From the NCBI GenBank assembly GCA_964496705.1, contig CAZCBJ010000047.1, forward strand, positions 1 through 21,609: a stretch of DNA of 21,609 bases, in the 5' to 3' direction. Below are positions 9,430 to 17,086 of the stretch, piece after piece (position 1 is the first letter of the stretch; every line of letters begins with the position of its first letter). The notes beneath the pieces were generated by a model. That model saw only the letters and a list, made by a program, of their open reading frames with translations, searched no databases and was not told the DNA's origin. The position numbers were made by a program, and so were the translations under genes. This DNA comes from CAZCBJ01 sp964496705. Lineage in GTDB: Bacteria > Chloroflexota > Anaerolineae > Anaerolineales > Anaerolineaceae.

Positions 9430-10615
9430 TGCCCCCCTTTGGCTTCTTGAAGATATACATCAGCCATCCGATGAACAGAAAGAACGGCCATTCTGCGATG
9501 CTGGCCGGCATACCGGGAGTTCGCGACAGAAAGAAGAATATCCAGGAAAGGATGATGCTGCCGCCCCAGAAGATCGCAGCGGGTAATCTGGGTGGAGGGT
9601 GTTGGATGCAAACCCAGAATAAGATGGGCAACAGAAAAGGTATCTGTTCATACGCCGCACCATGCGGGTGGAAAAGGAAAAGAATAAAACCACACCAGCC
9701 TGCTATCTGCAAAGAGGTGAACAGGCCTTTCCACCAGCGAAAGAAGAGCCAGAGGGTAATTCCTGCACAAACGATCGCGCTGAATAGCGTGATGCTCTGC
9801 GCAATCAAAGTGGGAACGAATTCCTTGAGGAAAAGGGTGAGGATCAACCAGGTCTGGTTATATTCGGTGTATTTGGTGAGTCGTTCTGCCCAGGCCGGCA
9901 GCCAGGCAGGCATGACAGTAAAGGAAAGGCCAACGAATAGAAGCAGGCTCGCCCCGAAAGCGGCTAATCCATGCCACATCCGACGGCGAAGCATCCATAA
10001 TAAGTAGAAAACCACCCATAACCAGGCAAATTGGGGTTTGGCGGTTGCCCAGGCGAGCGCCGCGCCGAATAAAAGCTGCTTTAGCGTGGATGGTGATGAG
10101 TCGTTTGCCAGCAGACTAAAAGATGTGATAAGGATGGAGGTGATTAAAACGTTGTAATTACCGGTCAATAGGGCAAACAAAAAAGGATATACCAGGAAAA
10201 CCGTCAGGCTCTGCCGGGCGCGTGGGAAGGTAAAAAGGAGGCTCGCGACCAGGGTGAGGATATTCAACGCCAGCCAGAAAGCCTGCGCCCATTCATAAGT
10301 CATCCACAGGGTCGGCAGAGATGGCAGGAAGGCATAAATCGGATACACAAATCCGAGCTGGTCTTCATCCGGGCGCGCCAGGCGCTTCAATACCGCCCAT
10401 TGCACCTGTTCTGCCACTTCGTCGCTGTAGGGGTTGCCGCCTTCGATGAACAACGTGCGCCCGGCAACATAATAAATATAATAATCAATCCCCAAATTGT
10501 TGTCTTTGGTGAGAGAATGCAGTCCGTAGGTCAGCATTGCCAGGCAGAGCAGGAAAATGCCCCCCAGAATCCAGGCGGTTTGCCTGGCTGGCTGCTGCTC
10601 AGGTCTGCTGCTCAC
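9422..10615 (-). CDS. GT87-type polytopic membrane glycosyltransferase (DUF2029)
   Basis: An integral membrane protein of 397 aa with roughly ten hydrophobic segments, beginning at about residues 13-32 (TAWILGGIFLLCLAMLTYGL). After the first segment comes NLGIDYYIYYVAGRTLF and GGNPYSDE (about 40-66). This acidic first loop and NPY motif resemble GT87 polyprenol-phosphate-mannose-dependent mannosyltransferases, in which the loop Asp (D44 here) is the likely catalytic base. It would transfer a sugar to a cell-envelope glycan or glycolipid from the outer membrane face. It begins with GTG at 10615, has GAGG about 9 nt upstream, and overlaps the small upstream gene by 17 nt. Its last codons overlap the next operon's -10. 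The donor and acceptor sugars are unknown. Confidence 0.82.
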   Translation of the reverse strand: MSSRPEQQPARQTAWILGGIFLLCLAMLTYGLHSLTKDNNLGIDYYIYYVAGRTLFIEGGNPYSDEVAEQVQWAVLKRLARPDEDQLGFVYPIYAFLPSLPTLWMTYEWAQAFWLALNILTLVASLLFTFPRARQSLTVFLVYPFLFALLTGNYNVLITSILITSFSLLANDSSPSTLKQLLFGAALAWATAKPQFAWLWVVFYLLWMLRRRMWHGLAAFGASLLLFVGLSFTVMPAWLPAWAERLTKYTEYNQTWLILTLFLKEFVPTLIAQSITLFSAIVCAGITLWLFFRWWKGLFTSLQIAGWCGFILFLFHPHGAAYEQIPFLLPILFWVCIQHPPPRLPAAIFWGGSIILSWIFFFLSRTPGMPASIAEWPFFLFIGWLMYIFKKPKGGMV

Positions 10616-10817
10616 CGGAGATGACCTCGAGGGCGGCTTGGGCGGATTTGCGCTGTTCGGGGTGCCAACCTTCTTCGCTGACCATACTCTCCAGATGGAG
10701 GATCACGCGCTCGCGCGTCTCAGTGTCCACCGAATGGATGGCGGCCAGGATTTGATCCGGCTCGCGCGAGAGCAGGTGATCCCAGAACAACTCAACCGGG
10801 TCAAGGAATTCAGGCAT
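10599..10817 (-). CDS. Small acidic helical protein of unknown function (72 aa)
   Basis: I do not recognise this protein. It is soluble and acidic (PVELFWDHLLSREPDQILAA, TETRERVILHLESMV, QRKSAQAALEVI) and looks like three or four helices. It is believed real because it starts just after a terminator hairpin, has a -10 hexamer 6 nt before its ATG, and its 3' end overlaps the glycosyltransferase GTG by 17 nt, which suggests coupled expression. No ribosome site precedes the ATG, as expected for a leaderless message. Confidence 0.65.
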   Translation of the reverse strand: MPEFLDPVELFWDHLLSREPDQILAAIHSVDTETRERVILHLESMVSEEGWHPEQRKSAQAALEVISGEQQT

Positions 10818-10823
10818 GGTTTA

Positions 10824-10829
10824 ATTCTA
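10824..10829 (-). promoter_or_regulatory. -10 element for a leaderless message of the 72-aa gene and the GT87 gene
   Basis: TAGAAT (10829-10824, minus strand) matches TATAAT at five of six positions and is followed by exactly 6 nt and then the ATG at 10817, so transcription would begin at the start codon. No -35 is evident, because the upstream bases belong to the terminator hairpin. Confidence 0.4.
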
Positions 10830-10831
10830 AT

Positions 10832-10876
10832 ACAAAAACTTCCTTACCCCCCTCGGAGGGGTAAGGAAGTTTTTGT
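10832..10876 (-). terminator. Strong 19-bp terminator hairpin after the EF-G-like gene
   Basis: The arms 10832-10850 and 10858-10876 are perfectly complementary (19 bp) around a 7-nt loop, 19 nt after the EF-G-like stop on the minus strand. The base of the stem is ACAAAAA/TTTTTGT, which supplies a T tract in both orientations. Only 14 nt separate it from the ATG of the next gene. Confidence 0.85.
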
Positions 10877-10894
10877 GCTGCCAGACTGGAGGAT

Positions 10895-12958
10895 TTATTC
10901 CTCTTTCTTTTCTTTTGCGCGGGCGGCAATGATTTCCTGGGTCAGGTGAGCCGGCACGGTTTCGTAATGGTCGAGTTCCATGGTGAAGATGCCGCGACCG
11001 CCGGTGATGGAGCGCAGTTGGGTGGTGTAGCGCTGCATTTCGGCCAGGGGGACGGTGGCGGAGATGGTCGAGTGACCTTTTTCGGTCTCCATGCCCTGAA
11101 CGCGCGCACGGCGGGTGTTGAGGTCGCCCAGCACATCGCCCATGTTGCCTTCAGGGACGATGATTTTGACATTCATGATCGGCTCCAACAGAACCGGTCC
11201 AGATTCCATGAAGGAGGTTTTGAAGGCTTCACGCCCGGCAATTTCAAAAGCGACCGGTTTGGAGTCCACGGGGTGCTCTTTGCCATCGTAGACCGAAACC
11301 TTGATGTTGTTGATCGGATAGCCGGCCAGAATGCCTTCTTTCATCACCGCCTGGATGCCCTTGGTGATGGCGGGTTGATAAGATTGTGAAATGGCGCCGC
11401 CAAACACATCCCAGGTCAGCGCGAAATCCTCTTCCGCCAGGGGTTCTGTGCGCAGCCAGACCTCGCCGAACTGCCCGGCGCCGCCGGTCTGTTTCTTGTG
11501 GCGGTGCATGCCCTGACCTTTTTTGGTGATGGTTTCCTTATAAGGCACCTTGGGCTCAAGGGTGAGCAGGTTGACCTGGAACTTGGTCTCGGCGCGGCGG
11601 ATGACCACGTCAATGTGCTGATCGCCCATGCCCTGCAGCAGGGTCTGATTGGTGGCCGGTTCCTGGTACCAACTCAGGGTCATATCCTCCTCGCACAGGC
11701 GGGTGAGAGTTGGGCTGATCTTGGTGGAGTCAGCCTGGGTCTTGGGGGCGATTGCCACGCGGTAGAGGGCGTGAGGGTATTCGGGGATGGGCAGCATCAG
11801 CGGGTGACCGCGGTCGCAGATGGTGTTGCTGGTGGCGGTCTCAGTCAGCTTGGGCACACTGCCAATGTCGCCGGAATGGATGATCTTGACCGGCAGGGTT
11901 TCCTTGCCGCGCATGATCTGCAGGTTGCCGATGCGCTCTTCGTAGCTTTTTGTCTGATTCCAGATGCGGCTGTCAGCAGCCATCATGCCCGAATAGATGC
12001 GGAAATAGGTCTGTTTGCCGACAAATGGATCAGCCGTGGTTTTCCAGACATAGGCTGCCAGCGGTCCGTCATCGACGCAAGCCAACTCTTCGTTGCCATC
12101 TTTGCCTGCAGCGGCGGCTTTGGGGACTTCGAGCGGCGAAGGCATCAGGCTGACCATGGCGTCCAGCAAAGGCGCAACACCAATTTCGGATGAAGCCGCA
12201 GCCACAAAAACCGGGATAAAGTTTACCGAGCGAATGATGCTCTTTAAACCTTTGATGATCTCCTCGCTGGACAGCTCGCCGTTCTCGAAATACTTTTCCA
12301 TGAGCGAGTCATCGCCCTCCGCGGCGGCTTCCATGAGGACGACGCGCGCTTCCTGGGCTGCGGCTTGAAATTCGGCGGGAATATCGACCACTGCACGGCC
12401 ATCGCCTTTGTATGCTTTCATGGTGATCAGATCAATCACCCCCTGGAAGGCAGCCTTCTCACCCCAGGGCAATTGCACCGGGACCAAGCGGATTTCGGAG
12501 AAATCGCGCACGGTGGCAAGGGCTTTCTGGAAGTTGGCGTTATCGCGGTCCATCTTGTTAATGACAACAAAACGCGGCAAGTTGAATTTATCGCAATACT
12601 GCCAGGCGATTTCGGTGCCGACTTCGATGCCGGAAACCGAATCAACCATGAGGATGGCGCCATCGGCCACACGCAAGGCGGAAATCACCTCACCGATGAA
12701 ATCGTTGAATCCGGGTGTGTCGAGCAGGTTGATCTTGACTTCTTTGTATTCCACCGGCACCACGCTGGTGTACAGCGACAACCCGCGGCGGATTTCTTCT
12801 TCATCGAAGTCTGATACCGTAGTGCCGTCTTCGATGCGACCCAGGCGGGTGGTTGCGCCGCTGTAGTGTAAGAAAGCCTCAGTGAGCATGGTTTTGCCGG
12901 CGCTCAAATGACCTGCCAGCGCGATGTTGCGAATGGACGCAGTGGTATATTCTTTCAT
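10895..12958 (-). CDS. Elongation factor G-like GTPase (paralogue type)
   Basis: A 687-aa translational GTPase with EF-G domain order. The GTP domain has G1 GHLSAGKT (16-23), switch I RRGLSL (57-62), G3 DTPGF (80-84) and G4 NKMD (134-137). Domain II is at about 300-390, domain III at about 400-480, domain IV at about 485-600 (GGAGQFGEVWLRTEPL) and domain V at the end (RRARVQGMETEKGHSTISATVPLAEMQRY). The DTPGH histidine that activates water in canonical EF-G is Phe84 here. The gene is not beside rpsL, rpsG or tuf. Both points suggest the EF-G-like (FusA2-type) paralogue and not the main translocase; its role (ribosome rescue, stress or recycling) is not known from the sequence. A near-consensus promoter precedes it, with AGAAGGG about 10 nt before the ATG, and a 19-bp terminator follows, so it is probably monocistronic. 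Confidence 0.93.
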   Translation of the reverse strand: MKEYTTASIRNIALAGHLSAGKTMLTEAFLHYSGATTRLGRIEDGTTVSDFDEEEIRRGLSLYTSVVPVEYKEVKINLLDTPGFNDFIGEVISALRVADGAILMVDSVSGIEVGTEIAWQYCDKFNLPRFVVINKMDRDNANFQKALATVRDFSEIRLVPVQLPWGEKAAFQGVIDLITMKAYKGDGRAVVDIPAEFQAAAQEARVVLMEAAAEGDDSLMEKYFENGELSSEEIIKGLKSIIRSVNFIPVFVAAASSEIGVAPLLDAMVSLMPSPLEVPKAAAAGKDGNEELACVDDGPLAAYVWKTTADPFVGKQTYFRIYSGMMAADSRIWNQTKSYEERIGNLQIMRGKETLPVKIIHSGDIGSVPKLTETATSNTICDRGHPLMLPIPEYPHALYRVAIAPKTQADSTKISPTLTRLCEEDMTLSWYQEPATNQTLLQGMGDQHIDVVIRRAETKFQVNLLTLEPKVPYKETITKKGQGMHRHKKQTGGAGQFGEVWLRTEPLAEEDFALTWDVFGGAISQSYQPAITKGIQAVMKEGILAGYPINNIKVSVYDGKEHPVDSKPVAFEIAGREAFKTSFMESGPVLLEPIMNVKIIVPEGNMGDVLGDLNTRRARVQGMETEKGHSTISATVPLAEMQRYTTQLRSITGGRGIFTMELDHYETVPAHLTQEIIAARAKEKKEE

Positions 12959-13002
12959 GAAACAAAAACCCTTCTGTATATCCTGAATTTCTCGGAAAAC
13001 CG

Positions 13003-13031
13003 ATTTTACGAGATGTTTGAATGATTGTCAA
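13003..13031 (-). promoter_or_regulatory. Consensus -35/-10 promoter of the EF-G-like gene
   Basis: On the minus strand a perfect TTGACA (13031-13026) lies 17 nt before TAAAAT (13008-13003). The predicted start is near 12996, giving a leader of about 38 nt. A small inverted repeat TCGG-AAAA-CCGA (12992-13003) covers the start point and could be an operator or a leader hairpin. The promoter reaches nearly to the start of the divergent methyltransferase gene. Confidence 0.75.
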
Positions 13032-13046
13032 AGATTTGGTACACTC

Positions 13047-13664
13047 ATGCCTGCATGTGACGCTGAAGCACAAGCCGAAACAATCGCTTATTATATCAGA
13101 GATAGCCTCTTGCTGCGCAGATTCTTATTTAACCTTTGGTATTTCCGCCGCCCGCCGTGGGATACCGGTATCACTCCGCCGGAGTTACTCGCTTTTTTGC
13201 AGGCGCACCCGCCTGGAAGAGCGCTTGACTTGGGCTGCGGCACCGGCACCAACCTGCTCACCCTGGCCCGGGCAGGTTGGGAAGTTTATGGGGTGGATTA
13301 TGCGCTGCGCGCGGTTCTGCAGGCGCGGCGCAGGCTCAGGCTGGCCGGAATGGCGGGAAAGGTGCTGGTGGGGGATGTGACCGACATTCGCCGTCTGAGA
13401 GGACCGTTCGATCTGGTGTTGGACATCGGTTGTTATCACGGCCTAAAAGCCCCGTCGCGCGGCATCTATCGCCAAAACCTGCTGAAGCTGCTGGGGCGGG
13501 GCGGTCACTTTTTGATGTATGCGCACCGGACAGGTGCGATGGCGTTCGTTGAAGAGGATATGCAGCAGTTCAACGCAGTGCTCGAGTTGATTTTCCGCGA
13601 AGAGGGGGAAGATCCGAACAGCAGCGCGTCGCTGTGGGCGCAATGGCGCAGACCGGCCGCTTGA
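13047..13664 (+). CDS. Class I SAM-dependent methyltransferase
   Basis: A 205-aa soluble Rossmann-fold methyltransferase. After an N-terminal helix (FNLWYFRRPPWDTGITPPELL) comes motif I ALDLGCGTGTN, then GWEVYGVDYALRAV with the acidic residue that binds the SAM ribose, then GDVTDIRR and LVLDIGCYHGL. The PPWDTG plus GCGTGTN layout resembles TehB/TPMT-like small-molecule methyltransferases; the substrate is unknown. The start is uncertain: I prefer ATG 13047, while an in-frame TTG at 13017 would add ten residues. Neither has a ribosome site. It is divergent from the EF-G-like gene and convergent with the GNAT gene, so it stands alone. Confidence 0.86.
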   Translation: MPACDAEAQAETIAYYIRDSLLLRRFLFNLWYFRRPPWDTGITPPELLAFLQAHPPGRALDLGCGTGTNLLTLARAGWEVYGVDYALRAVLQARRRLRLAGMAGKVLVGDVTDIRRLRGPFDLVLDIGCYHGLKAPSRGIYRQNLLKLLGRGGHFLMYAHRTGAMAFVEEDMQQFNAVLELIFREEGEDPNSSASLWAQWRRPAA

Positions 13665-13685
13665 CCCTTTTTCAGGGAATCGGCC
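13655..13685. terminator. Hairpin between convergent genes
   Basis: GGCCG (13655-13659), TT and CCCT (13665-13668) pair with AGGG (13674-13677), AA and CGGCC (13681-13685), around a TTTTC loop with small internal mismatches. It covers the end of the methyltransferase gene and the 38-nt gap before the GNAT gene, and a T-rich stretch follows on the plus strand. It is plausible as a shared terminator but has no clean T tract. Confidence 0.4.
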
Positions 13686-13702
13686 TATGCGTTGGGTTTG
13701 TT

Positions 13703-14223
13703 TTACAGATCGCGCTCCATGCGCCAGGCAGGTTCCACCACCTGGTGCCAGATGCCCTGGTCGTCGGGGTAGGACCAGCAGCCGGGTTCATCGGCCACCG
13801 GCTTGAACCCATGGCGTTGATAGAAGGCCAGCGCTCGCGGATTGTCCTTGGCGACATTGAGGGTCAGGCTGTGAAATCTGCGCTGGCGAAGGTCCTGCAT
13901 GACACATTCCAGCAGCCGACCGCCGACACCCAGCGGTACTGCGGCTTCACGCGAAAGGCGTACAGGTAGGCGCGCTGACTGCCGTCAGCCAGCTCGTGGC
14001 GGTCGCAGATGAACTGGACAAAGACCTGGCCGATCACCCCTTGACCGGGCAGCTCAACCAACCAGAGCCGCGACAATCCTTTCTGTTGGTGTTGAAAGGC
14101 ATCCGCGTAGACACGCCGGAAGTGACGGTAAGCGCCCTCCCATTCCAACGCAGGAAGGTCAGCTTCGACGGCACTGCGGATGTGCAAATGGACAAGGTTG
14201 AGCGGGGTCGATTCGGAATTCAT
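13703..14223 (-). pseudogene. GNAT acetyltransferase interrupted by a frameshift
   Basis: Two overlapping minus-strand frames together make one GNAT N-acetyltransferase of about 170 aa. The first (from ATG 14223) has HIRSAVEADLPALEW, LWLVELPGQGVIGQVFVQF and AYLYAFRVKPQYR. The second resumes in another frame with GVGGRLLECVMQDLRQ, SLTLNVAKDNPRALAFYQRHGF and ends at 13703. The break is at about 13930-13936, inside the acetyl-CoA-binding motif A (R/QxxGxG/A): after YR a residue or so is missing, consistent with loss of 1 or 4 nt. The ATG overlaps the stop of the upstream fusion gene by 4 nt (ATGA), so it was built as a coupled partner. The two halves are otherwise intact, so the break is recent or a sequencing error. 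The substrate is unknown. Confidence 0.85.
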
Positions 14224-16895
14224 GCGCTGTCTGCGGGCTGGGAAGGGGCCTTGAATTCTGTCAGCAGTCTGTCGAGGAGCTCTTTTTCGTCGGCAGGTGT
14301 GCGCAACTGCCCGTCCAGCCAGGCAGCGCGCAGCCGGCCGAGGATTTCGCGGAACAGCGGGCTGGGCGGCAGACCCAGGGCTTGCAGCGTGTGACCGTCA
14401 GCGGCGGGATGGATATTTTTCCAGGTGCGTTGGTAGGTCTCCAGCATCCTGCGCTGATCAGAAGGGGCACCGAGGCTGGAGGCGTAAAGGCTGATGATGG
14501 GAATGCCATCCAGGCGCGCTACCACCTGGCTGGGTGAGGCTTGAGCCAACTCGGCCAGGTCTGGTCGTAATGCTTGAACTTCTTTCAGTGCGTGGATCAG
14601 CTCACTGGACAAACGCAGCCGCGTAGCCACTGCCACCCCTCCTTCGGCCGGCAGGCAGTTCAACCAGAGCAGATAAGCCAGAGCCGTGCGCATGGGCAGG
14701 TGCCCCAGTTTGGTTGGGAGCGCCCAGGGCTCTTCCCGCGCGGGATGAAACGCGATTTCCACGGCACCCTGAATGGAAGAGGACCAGTCCATCTGCGGGT
14801 GGATGGCGCCCAGCAGGTTTAGTTCCCGCAATCGGGCGAGCATGGCAAAGCCCTTTTCCTCAGCCAGGATCAGGTCGAGCTCATGGCGCAGCCGTTCGCC
14901 GCTGACCTGGCGCAGTAAGTCGCGCGCCTCTCCGATTAATTGCAGTGTTCGAGCTTCTATCTGGAAGGCGAAGCGCTGCTCGAAGCGCACCGCGCGCAGC
15001 ATGCGGGTGGGGTCGTCGACAAAGGAAAGCGAATGCAGCACGCGTACCAGGCCTTTTTCCAGATCGCGGTAGCCGCCCCAGTGATCATACAACTCGCCAT
15101 AATGGGATCCGTCCAGCCGTAATGCCAGGGTGTTAAAGGTAAAATCGCGGCGGTGCAGGTCTAGCTTGATGCTGGAGCGCTCGACGGTGGGCAGCGCGGT
15201 GGGGTGATCGTAGAATTCGGTTCGCGCGCTGATCAGGTCGATAAATTCAGGCAATTCAGCCGCGTCAAGGGGATGGTCGGCGGGCATCTTCTGCGCAACC
15301 ACCGCGCGTTTCTCAGCCAGCCACCATTTGGCTGTGCCGAAACGTCTGTGCGCAACGATACGTCCGCCGAAAACTTCGGCCAATCTGCGGCCCAACGTAA
15401 TGGCATCGCCCTCGACCACGATGTCAAAATCCAGGCTGGGACGTTTGAGGATCAGGTCGCGCACAAAGCCGCCCACGATGTACACCGCCAGGCGTTGTTC
15501 GTGAGCTTGCGAAGCGATGGTTTTCAGCAGGGTCAGGCGCGCTGCGGGCAAAGCGGCATTTAAACGCTCGGCGAGGTTGTGGCGTCCGCCCGGGCTGGAT
15601 TCGCGCCGCGCCAGGGTCTTCAACAAATCGGTGCGGGTGACGATGCCGATGATCTGACGGGTATGTGGATCAACCACCGGCACCTGTCCCCAATCATGGC
15701 TGGTCATCTGGTTCTGTAAGTGGTCCAGTGAATCCTCGGGACTCACCCAGATTTCGCCAGCCTCCATCAAGCTGCCGACCGTCAGATCAAGCTTGTGAGT
15801 CAATGCGCGGTCCACCGAACGCCGCTTCAACAGGCCCACGACCCGCCCTTGCTCATCGGCGACCGGGTAGCCCTCATAGCCATAGCGCTGCATCAATTGC
15901 AGCGCCTGGCTGGCGGGCATTTGCGGGTTGAGGATCAAGGGGTGGCGGGACATGATCTGACCGACGGTAACCGGTGGGAGGACATAATCCGGCAGCACGT
16001 GCAGCAACTCGGCACTCGCCTCCTGGCAGGTGGTGATCCCCTCCTTTTCTCCCGGGCGGATCAAGGCGGCTGCCGCGCGCTCATGTCCTCCACCGCCAAA
16101 ATGGGCGGCTGCGCGGGCGACGTTGACCCGGTCGGTGGTGGAACGTGCCACCAGTCGAATGCCTTCCAGGGTGCTGACCAGGATGAACAGCGCATCGGGG
16201 TCGAGCAGGTCGCGCAATTTGTGGGCGATGCTCGAAATTTCCTCGCCCATCTCCCCGGCATCCGCGCAGGCGATGACCACCGCCTGCTGGTGGATGGTGT
16301 GAGTCTGTGCGGCGTCCAGAAGCCGCTCGTAGAGCTGGCGCTGGTCGGGCGAGAGCGGCGGGTTGAGATACTGTCCGGCCAGACGCAGGCTGGCACCCAT
16401 GTCGAGCAGATAGGCGGCGGCATGCACGTCGCGGGCGGTGGTATTGGCGTAGGTCAGTGAGCCGGTGTCCTCATAAATGCCCAGCAGCAGCAGTGTGGCC
16501 TGGATGAGACTCAGCCGACCGTTTCGCTCGAGCAGCCCTTCGACAAAGAGAGAGGTGCAGGCGCCCAGCGGTTCACTGCGGAACTGCCAGTCGGTTGGCA
16601 GGTTGGGACGCGCCTGGTGGTGATCAATCACCCGCACGGAGGTTTTCCTGGTGATGCCTTTCAACGTGACCAGCCCCTGAGTGTCCACCAATGTGACGCT
16701 ATGGATGGATTGGCGGGGAAGTTCGCTGGCTTCCACGAACGGCAGTTCCGAACGATACAGGTTGACAAAGGCGCGCACATTGCGATTCATTCGCCGCGGC
16801 AGCACCGGCAGGGCGGTATCGTCCAGCAGGTATGCGCCGAGCAACGCGCCCAACGCGTCGAAATCGGCCTGTTCGTGGGTCAGGATGATGTGCAT
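14220..16895 (-). CDS. DHH phosphoesterase - CBS pair - tRNA nucleotidyltransferase (CCA/A-adding) fusion
   Basis: An 891-aa multidomain cytoplasmic protein. Residues 1-290 form a DHH/DHHA1 phosphoesterase (H7, D11, D13 in THEQADFDALG; VIDHHQARPN at 89-98; GGGGHERAAA at 267-276), related to nanoRNase/pAp phosphatases. Residues about 310-430 form two CBS motifs (VGQIMSRHPLILNP; VGSLMEAGEIWVSP), which usually bind adenine nucleotides. Residues about 455-880 form a class II poly(A)-polymerase-type nucleotidyltransferase: IVGGFVRDLILKRPSLDFDI with metal-binding D489 and D491, RRDFTFNTLA at 582-591 and DDPTRMLRAVRF. It probably adds A or CCA to tRNA 3' ends, with the N-terminus trimming or sensing small phosphates. 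The ATG lies 6 nt after a TACAAT hexamer, so the message is probably leaderless. The stop overlaps the GNAT gene. Full CCA-adding versus A-adding activity cannot be decided here. Confidence 0.93.
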   Translation of the reverse strand: MHIILTHEQADFDALGALLGAYLLDDTALPVLPRRMNRNVRAFVNLYRSELPFVEASELPRQSIHSVTLVDTQGLVTLKGITRKTSVRVIDHHQARPNLPTDWQFRSEPLGACTSLFVEGLLERNGRLSLIQATLLLLGIYEDTGSLTYANTTARDVHAAAYLLDMGASLRLAGQYLNPPLSPDQRQLYERLLDAAQTHTIHQQAVVIACADAGEMGEEISSIAHKLRDLLDPDALFILVSTLEGIRLVARSTTDRVNVARAAAHFGGGGHERAAAALIRPGEKEGITTCQEASAELLHVLPDYVLPPVTVGQIMSRHPLILNPQMPASQALQLMQRYGYEGYPVADEQGRVVGLLKRRSVDRALTHKLDLTVGSLMEAGEIWVSPEDSLDHLQNQMTSHDWGQVPVVDPHTRQIIGIVTRTDLLKTLARRESSPGGRHNLAERLNAALPAARLTLLKTIASQAHEQRLAVYIVGGFVRDLILKRPSLDFDIVVEGDAITLGRRLAEVFGGRIVAHRRFGTAKWWLAEKRAVVAQKMPADHPLDAAELPEFIDLISARTEFYDHPTALPTVERSSIKLDLHRRDFTFNTLALRLDGSHYGELYDHWGGYRDLEKGLVRVLHSLSFVDDPTRMLRAVRFEQRFAFQIEARTLQLIGEARDLLRQVSGERLRHELDLILAEEKGFAMLARLRELNLLGAIHPQMDWSSSIQGAVEIAFHPAREEPWALPTKLGHLPMRTALAYLLWLNCLPAEGGVAVATRLRLSSELIHALKEVQALRPDLAELAQASPSQVVARLDGIPIISLYASSLGAPSDQRRMLETYQRTWKNIHPAADGHTLQALGLPPSPLFREILGRLRAAWLDGQLRTPADEKELLDRLLTEFKAPSQPADSA

Positions 16896-17060
16896 GAGAT
16901 TATTGTAATATGAAAGGCGGGAAGAAGTGATAAGGGAGAAGTGATATGGTAAAAGTCAATAGCAATCTATATGAGATGGAAGTGAATCAATGAGAGTGTC
17001 AAGACGGACAACTGACCACCGACAACTGACAGCTCCTCTCCGGCAAGAATCAAAATTCTT
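16896..17060. repeat. Intergenic region with degenerate heptamer repeats
   Basis: The divergent spacer holds two sets of short tandem repeats with a 7/14-nt period. AGAAGTGATA occurs at 16923-16932 and 16937-16946. GACAACTGAC occurs at 17007-17016 and 17021-17030, and this second block can be read as four heptamers of consensus ACYGACA from 17004 to 17031. No ORF or RNA gene was recognised between them. Confidence 0.6.
16902..16907 (-). promoter_or_regulatory. -10 element for a leaderless message of the DHH-CBS-nucleotidyltransferase gene
   Basis: TACAAT (16907-16902, minus strand) matches TATAAT at five of six positions and is separated from the ATG at 16895 by exactly 6 nt, so the predicted first base is the A of the start codon. 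There is no ribosome site and no clear -35. Confidence 0.45.
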
Positions 17061-17069
17061 TGGTATCAT
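17061..17069 (+). promoter_or_regulatory. Extended -10 promoter of the MoeB-like gene
   Basis: TGGTATCAT: TGn at 17061-17063 and TATCAT at 17064-17069. The predicted start is near 17076, about 11 nt before the ATG, and no Shine-Dalgarno is present in that short leader. No -35 was recognised. Confidence 0.5.
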
Positions 17070-17086
17070 CCATTTGAGAACACAGC

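Noticed and set aside
13017..13045. Plus-strand TTGAAT-N17-TACACT with a TGG extension before the methyltransferase gene
   Set aside because: The hexamer ends 1 nt before the preferred ATG, so transcription would start inside the gene and no in-frame start follows; it also overlaps the much better minus-strand promoter.
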